Shown: positions 58,331-64,000 of the stretch, one piece after another
Layout of the letters: each line of letters opens with the position of its first letter
How positions within the stretch are numbered: position 1 is the first letter of the stretch
Assembly (NCBI GenBank): GCA_014218235.1
Contig: CM024759.1
Location: 9,688,712-9,752,711 of the forward strand
Direction: 5' to 3'
DNA from: Colocasia esculenta
Lineage: Eukaryota > Streptophyta > Magnoliopsida > Alismatales > Araceae
DNA: 64,000 bases
Notes under the pieces: model-generated
What the model saw: only the letters and a program-made list of their open reading frames with translations
What the model was told of the DNA's origin: nothing
Database searches by the model: none
Translations under genes and position numbers: made by a program

Positions 58331-59640
58331 TCCTATCTCGAAGGCCCCATATCGGATGGCCCCTGCAGAATTAGCCGAGTTGAGGAAGCAATTGCAGGAA
58401 TTGCTCGATAAGGGATTTATTCGCCCTAGCGTTTCCCCTTGGGGCGTGCCTGTATTATTCGTCAAGAAGAAAGACGGGTCACTTAGGTTGTGCATTGATT
58501 ATAGAAAGCTAAACCAGGTGACTGTGAAGAACAGGTATCCCTTACCTTGGATTGATGATCTGTTTGACCAGTTGCGAGAGGCATCAGTCTTTTCCAAGAT
58601 TGACTTTGCGATCTGGTTATCATCAGTTGAAGATTAGGAGTGAGGATGTGTCCAAGACGGCATTTAGAACCCGTTATGGACATTATGAGTTTTTGGTTCT
58701 TCCTTTCGGATTGACCAACGCCCCTGCAGCGTTCATGGATCTCATGAACCGGGTGTTTAGTCCGTATCTAGATAGCTTTGTTGTCGTGTTTATTGATGAC
58801 GTGTTGGTCTATTCTCCGGATGAGGCCACACATCGCCAGCATTTGAGGTTAGTCTTAGAGGTTCTCCGTGAGCACAAACTGTATGCAAAGTACAGCAAGT
58901 GCGAGTTCTGGTTGTGCGAGGTTCACTTTCTCGGGCATGTTATCTCCGGCGCTGGTGTAGCTGTTGATCCAGCAAAGATCCAGGCAGTTATGGATTGGGA
59001 TGTTCCCAAGACTCCTTCGGAGATTCGTAGTTTCCTTGGGTTAGCTGGTTACTATCGGCGATTCATTGAGGGTTTCTCATCCATCGCCGCCCCTATGACA
59101 AAGCTGACCAGAAAGGGTGAGAAGTTTGTATGGTCTGAGGCATGTGAGCGCATCTTTCAGCTATTGAAGGCTAAGCTTACTTCTGCTCCGGTATTGGTAT
59201 TGCCCAGTGGTCTAGAAGGCTTTGCCATTTATACGGATGCATCTCAGATTGGTTTAGGCTGTGTGCTCATGCAGCAAGAGAGGGTAGTAGCTTATGCTTC
59301 TCGTCAGTTGAAGGAGCATGAGAGGAACTATCCGACTCATGATTTAGAGCTAGCAGCTGTGGTTCATGCACTAAAGATCTGGAGGCACTATCTTTATGGT
59401 GTCAGATTTGAGGTGTTTACCGACCACAAGAGCTTGAGGTATCTTTTCTCCCAAAAGGAATTAAACCTGAGGCAGAGAAGATGGATTGAGTTCTTGAAGG
59501 ACTATGACTTCGACCTTCAGTATCATCTTGGAAAGGCGAACGTCGTAGCGGATGCTCTTAGTAGGAAGAGGTCTTCGCTCCAGCAGGATTGGAAGATGTT
59601 GGAGGATGCAGCGTGCTCTATGACCGAGTTAGAGCCATCG
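58331..59640 (+). pseudogene. GYP2 reverse transcriptase and RNase H
   Basis: RT starts in the gag-PR frame ([32 protein letters not shown]). One extra T in a TTT run at 58605-58607 shifts the frame within KIDL. The rest continues at +1: [24 protein letters not shown], the catalytic FIDDVLVYS (about 58790-58815) and [14 protein letters not shown]. RNase H has [27 protein letters not shown] and [13 protein letters not shown], ending [13 protein letters not shown]. Apart from the single-base shift the domains are complete with all catalytic acids. The open frame from this region runs to 60546. Confidence 0.93.
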
Positions 59641-61092
59641 TTGTGTCAGGCTTTTGTAGCTCAACTGTCCCTTAGATCCTCAGTCTTGGATGAGGTGATT
59701 GAGCAGCAGAAGGCCGATCCTAGATTGTTAGAGTTAGTGGGTAAGGCGGGCATTGCTCGTGATGAGGACGGTGTGATTAGATTTCAGCACTGCGTTTGTG
59801 TCCCCGATGTAGTGGATGTCCGTGAGCATGTGTTAGCGGAGGCTCATAGATCGCGATTCTCTATTCATCCGGGTAACACTAAGATGTATCAAGACCTGAA
59901 GAGATCATTTTGGTGGTCCGGCATGAAGAAGGATGTTGCGGATTATGTGTCTAGATGCCTAGTATGTCAGCAGGTGAAAGCCGAGCGGCAGCGACCATCC
60001 GGCCTTATGCAGAGGATGGACATTCCCGTATGGAAGTGGGAAGCTGTCACTATGGATTTTGTATCGGGTTTGCCTCGATCTAGAAGGGGCAATGACTCGA
60101 TTTGGGTAGTTGTAGATAGATTCTCGAAGACTGCTCATTTCTTGCCTATGAAGAAGAAGCAGTCAGTAGAGAGCTTAGCTAGATTGTATGTTAGCGGTAT
60201 CGTTAGATTGCATGGTGTGCCGAAGTCGATCATTTCGGATCGAGATCCGAGATTTACTTCGAGATTGTGGAAGGGTCTTCAGGATGCGTTAGGTTCAGAG
60301 CTTAAGCTCAGTTCGGTGTTTCATCCCCAGACCGACGGACAGTCTGAGAGGACTATCCAGACGCTCGAGGATATGTTGAGAGCGTGTGTTCTGGATTGGA
60401 AGGATGATTGGGAGCGTCATTTACCTCTTGTGGAGTTCGCATACAACAACAGCTTTCATGCTAGTATTGGAATGGCTCCATTCGAGGCGTTGTATGGTAG
60501 GCCCTGCAGATCTCCTTTATGTTGGGAGGAGACTGGTGATAGGTAGTTGATCGGACCGGAGTTGGTTCAGGAAACTTCGGATAAGATTCAGCTTATCAGG
60601 AAGAGGCTTGTTGCGGCACAGGATAGGCAGAAGAGTTATGCCGACAACAGGAGAAAGGATTTGGAGTTCGAGGTTGGCGATCATGTCTTCTTGAAGATAT
60701 CGCCTACTCGTGGAGTTGTCAGATTTGGCAGGCATAGCAAGCTAAGCCCTAGGTTCATTGGCCCATATGAGATTCTCCGACGTTTGGGCAACGTGGCGTA
60801 CGAGCTAGCTTTACCCCCAGCTTTGGCTAGCGTTCACCCGGTATTCCACGTATCTATGCTCAGGAAGTATGTCCGAGATCCGTCTCATGTGATTAGTCAT
60901 GAGCCAGTGGAGATCCAGCCAGATCTTTCGTATGTCGAGCAACCAGTAGCCATTCTTGACCGGAAGGTTCAGCATCTCCGGAACAAGAGTATCGCGTCGG
61001 TGAAAGTTCTATGGCGGAACTTCTCACGTGAGGAGGCTACGTGGGAACTTGAGGATGCGATGAAGAAGAAGTATCTCCTTTTGTTTGAGTAG
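59641..61092 (+). pseudogene. GYP2 integrase with GPY motif and chromodomain-like tail
   Basis: The zinc region has [18 protein letters not shown] and [10 protein letters not shown]. The DDE core has [13 protein letters not shown] (Asp), [10 protein letters not shown] (Asp) and [11 protein letters not shown] (Glu), followed by [24 protein letters not shown] at 60544-60546 (after TGDR, where GYP1 has Gln in GERQVMGPEL) separates the core from a C-terminal segment open to 61092. That segment holds FIGPYEILRRLG (GPY motif), VFHVSMLRKY and the tail VKVLWRNFSREEATWELE, as in Tekay/Del chromoviruses. The real stop is 61090-61092. Confidence 0.93.
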
Positions 61093-61125
61093 TGTCGTTC
61101 TAACTTCGAGGATGAAGTTTTCTTT

Positions 61126-61138
61126 AAGGGGGAGAGGG
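61126..61138 (+). other. GYP2 polypurine tract
   Basis: AAGGGGGAGAGGG lies directly before the 3' LTR start TGTAAGACCC, the expected plus-strand primer site. Confidence 0.93.
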
Positions 61139-64000
61139 TGTAAGACCCTCGAATTTTCCGTCGTATTTTTCGTATTTATGTGTGTATATTGTGTTGAGTA
61201 TGTATGTACGTATTTACGTAGGTATTAAAATAGCATAATTACGTGTACATGTGTTTATATTAAACGTAAATAATGTATGTATTGCATGATGATAGTGTGA
61301 ATATAATACCATGTACTTATTGCATGTATAGAAGCTTGGTATGCATGGTTTTCTGCATAAATTAGGGTTCTGGACGAAGGCCCTTTTGGCGTCAATCCCC
61401 AGGCCGTTGAGGTGGTGTTAGCGTCCAGCCCTGGACGCCAACCCTAATTCCGGCGTCTAGCGATCTGGACGTCGACTTCTCTGGCCTGCATGCGCAGCAG
61501 AGCTGCTGTCTTCTGAAGCAAGGCATGGCAACCATTGGGGGAATGTCCCCCAACGGCTCTGAGGGTGTCCCATCACCCTAGTGAGTGGGAGAAAGACCCT
61601 CTTTAGGTCTGAACCCGAAATGGCTCTCCCCATTCTTTCCTTCACCCTTGCAAGAGGAGAGAAGTGAGGAAGAAAAACCCTAGGTGAGCTGTGAGAAAAA
61701 CCCATTTTTGACCCCCCCAAATCCGACCCCTTGGAGGTTCGTTTGAAGATCTTCTGCATCAAGGAGGAAGCTGAAGCATAGGGGAAGGCCTCCCCATCAT
61801 CCCCCCGGCGTGGAGATCACCCAGGAGCTCGGAGGAAGGCAATCTTGGAGGCACTTCTGCAACTTCTTGGAACTGCCCAAGGAGGTCTTCTTCGAGCCAT
61901 AAATCTCTTGGAGGATTTTTAGAGAGGCAAGTAACCTATCTATGGTGTTCCCGTATGAGTCTAGGAGGTTTTTATGATTTTTATGAAATTTTTCTCGAGT
62001 CCTAGACCCTCCATTTCACCCAAATTTCAGAGCTCGGGTCTGTGTTTCTGCACAGACCTGAGTAAACGGCAAGGTCCCTGGACGCCCAGTTCTTCCTTGG
62101 CGTCCATCGACCATGCCGCTAACTATGAGTCAGCGGCCAGAGACCGCCGTCTAGTTCTTCAGGACAGAACAGTGAGCTGTTCTGTCCCTCTTATACGTTA
62201 ATTTCGTTATGATTTCCGTGATGAGGATATATGGTATTCCTATACGCTACGTAGGTTATCATTTGTGGTGTGTGTGATGGTGAATGTGGAAAATCGTGTC
62301 TTTAAGCTTGTGAGCATGACTTATAGATAATTTTGCAAACCCATGTTCCATGACTAGAATTAATGTGAATGCCTTGATTTCGGACTAATCATGAAGATTG
62401 TGGGTCAGCATGTGTGTTTGCAGATTTAGGAAACTTATCCATGATTGTGCAATTTGTGAATAGTTTCGGTTCGATGAAATAGAAGTATGTAAAAATGATT
62501 CGTAGTGTTAAATCCATAGATGTATGAATTAGGGAAATTTTGTACTCTAATTTCATGCATATGTTGGTAGCTTATGGTTAAACAGCAAGTGGTAAATTGC
62601 ATGATGTGTAAATTCCATGTTAGCTTAAGTTGTGAATAATATGCTGATTAGGTGTTTGATTTTCTGTAAATCCCATTTAGCTCAGAAAAATCTGAAAAAT
62701 TGAGGGTATGATTTGAAACCCGAAAACAGCATGTGGTTAAAATTTCAGGTCAATTGGAACAGTAAATAAAAAGTTATGCGTTTTCATGTGAAATGTGAAA
62801 TGTGATACTGCTTCCGAGAAGGCAGTGGAGCCGTATCAGGGAAAAGTCCCACTGAGAAAGTTCATTGTGTTAAGTGACCCTAAGGGCATTAGGGGGAAAT
62901 CCTGGAGGTGGACAAGTACCACTGGTTAGGGTGGAGACTTGTTCTCCCGGTCTGCGCAGTCCAAGAGTTGCCATTGTATTGCCTAGATGGCGTCTATGTG
63001 TTATGTGATGTGAATGTGTCCTTCTTTGGTGGTTTGGACTATGTGTCACGGCACTAAAATATGTGTAAAGTGTAATGTGTAAATGTGTAAGTGATATGTG
63101 AATGTGTATGTGTAAAGTGTAAACATGTGAAAAGAGGAACCTAGTGTAAAGAAAAATGTGAAATCTTAGATATGTAAATGTGTTATAGAAACCATGTGAA
63201 ACTAAATCTGAAACCAAGTGAATTCAGAAAATGCATGTTATTATTCTCATGTTTATGTGTGCAAAAGTGTTTAGAATCCATGTTAGGAACAACAAATGAG
63301 TATGTGAGTAAAATGGCATAATGGATTGTTACATGTTATGTTTAAGCAACGTTGTAGCTTTCATGTGTAGGTTTATAGTCATTGAACCATAAGAAATCAG
63401 CAACCTTAAGCATGTGAAAAAGTTAGGTATGTACTTAAGAACATGTGAAATCCATGCTAATTATGTTCCCCGTTCATGTATGTAAATTGTTCAGGTCAAT
63501 AGCTCTCACTTTTTGATTAAAGTCTCATGAGTGAATTGAATAGAAACCATGTGATAGGTGAATGTTATTTTTGAAAACTGAAAGCATGCGTTATGTATAA
63601 AATTATAGAACCTTCATGATAGGTTGAAAACTTGAATGGACTAGCATGCTATGTGTTGCAAAGTGTAATGTGCGTGTAGAAACCGCTAGGACTTGTACGT
63701 GTATATCATGCATAGTGTTACTTGCTGAGTCCCTGGACTCACTCCTTGCTTCGGCGTACAAGTATAGTTGGTGACACAGTACCCTCGGAGGAGGCAGTGG
63801 AGACGGACTCCGAGCGTGGAGACTAGCCAGTTTCTGAGATCTTGTGATTGTGTACTTCTTAGTATGTACTTGGACATTGTATTAGAATTATCATTAAAAG
63901 AATGTAATATGTGGACATTGTATTTCTATTTCGGCAAATTAAATCATGTGAATTTTAGTTCCTTTTTGCAATTTGTAAACTGCATGTATGTTTAATGTGG
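61139..64000 (+). repeat. GYP2 3' LTR, cut by the window end
   Basis: It matches 52975 to about 56044 of the 5' LTR with few substitutions. It lacks the 213 bp at 54633-54845 of that copy; AATGTGA lies at both edges, which suggests a microhomology deletion here. About 170 bases of LTR should follow beyond the window. Confidence 0.95.

Larger units (their letters stand above)
52975..64000 (+). mobile_element. GYP2: young Tekay/Del-like chromovirus, right end beyond the window
   Basis: The element has a 5' LTR (52975-56214), primer site, gag with two intron-like segments, protease, RT, RNase H, integrase, chromodomain-like tail, polypurine tract and most of the 3' LTR (from 61139). The LTRs are nearly identical by eye apart from one 213-bp indel, so insertion is recent relative to the rest. 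The left flank is CCGTT; the matching duplication lies outside the window. It sits in tract G. Confidence 0.95.

Overview
The window is flowering-plant nuclear DNA from a repeat-rich, probably large genome. Almost all of it is LTR retrotransposon sequence, much of it nested. I found no host protein gene, tRNA or rRNA gene. The evidence is two Ty1/copia pol regions, two Ty3/gypsy chromovirus (Tekay/Del-like) elements, two Athila-type Ty3/gypsy elements with a tRNA-Asp primer site, and several further long LTRs. I cannot name the species.

Left block (1 to about 31.8 kb). The oldest layer is a + strand copia element (COP1: 1-943, 20514-20808, 24144-26089). It was split by GYP1, a − strand Tekay-like element (944-20508, TSD AAAAG), by a − strand solo LTR (S1, 20809-24138, TSD TAACT), and on its right by a − strand LTR (E, 26090 to about 31823). 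GYP1 was itself split by ATH1, a − strand Athila element (4658-14892, TSD TCCTC). LTR E was split by a + strand solo LTR (S2, 28174-31098, TSD AATAC). COP1 keeps its reading frame across GYP1 and S1, which confirms those boundaries.

Middle (31.8-39.4 kb). A + strand LTR (F) holds a 17/69-bp minisatellite. It is followed by a tRNA-Met-type primer site and one intact 102-codon ORF, with no recognisable gag or pol. Then come about 4.5 kb of unassigned DNA with GGGTTAACCC palindromes, a 66-bp tandem repeat with an inverted arm, and dispersed short repeats.

Right block (39.4-64 kb). ATH2 is a second − strand Athila (39379-46240). It has lost its capsid core, protease and polymerase, yet keeps one open 421-codon frame. 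Its right LTR is cut down to a stub joined to COP2, a SIRE/Maximus-like copia element (46241-50271). Next is a GC-rich LTR-like tract (G, 50272-52974), then GYP2 (52975 to beyond 64000). GYP2 is a young + strand Tekay-like element with LTRs nearly identical by eye and nearly complete coding capacity, broken by a few point defects. Its gag is interrupted by two short GT-AG, intron-like segments.

The main unexplained themes are the gag introns of GYP2; paired clusters of a short inverted word (GTCGCGTTC/GAACGCGAC and GTCGCCTTC/GAAGGCGAC) shared by LTRs S1, S2, E, G and GYP1; analogous but different words in GYP2 and F; and the hollowed-out ORF of ATH2.
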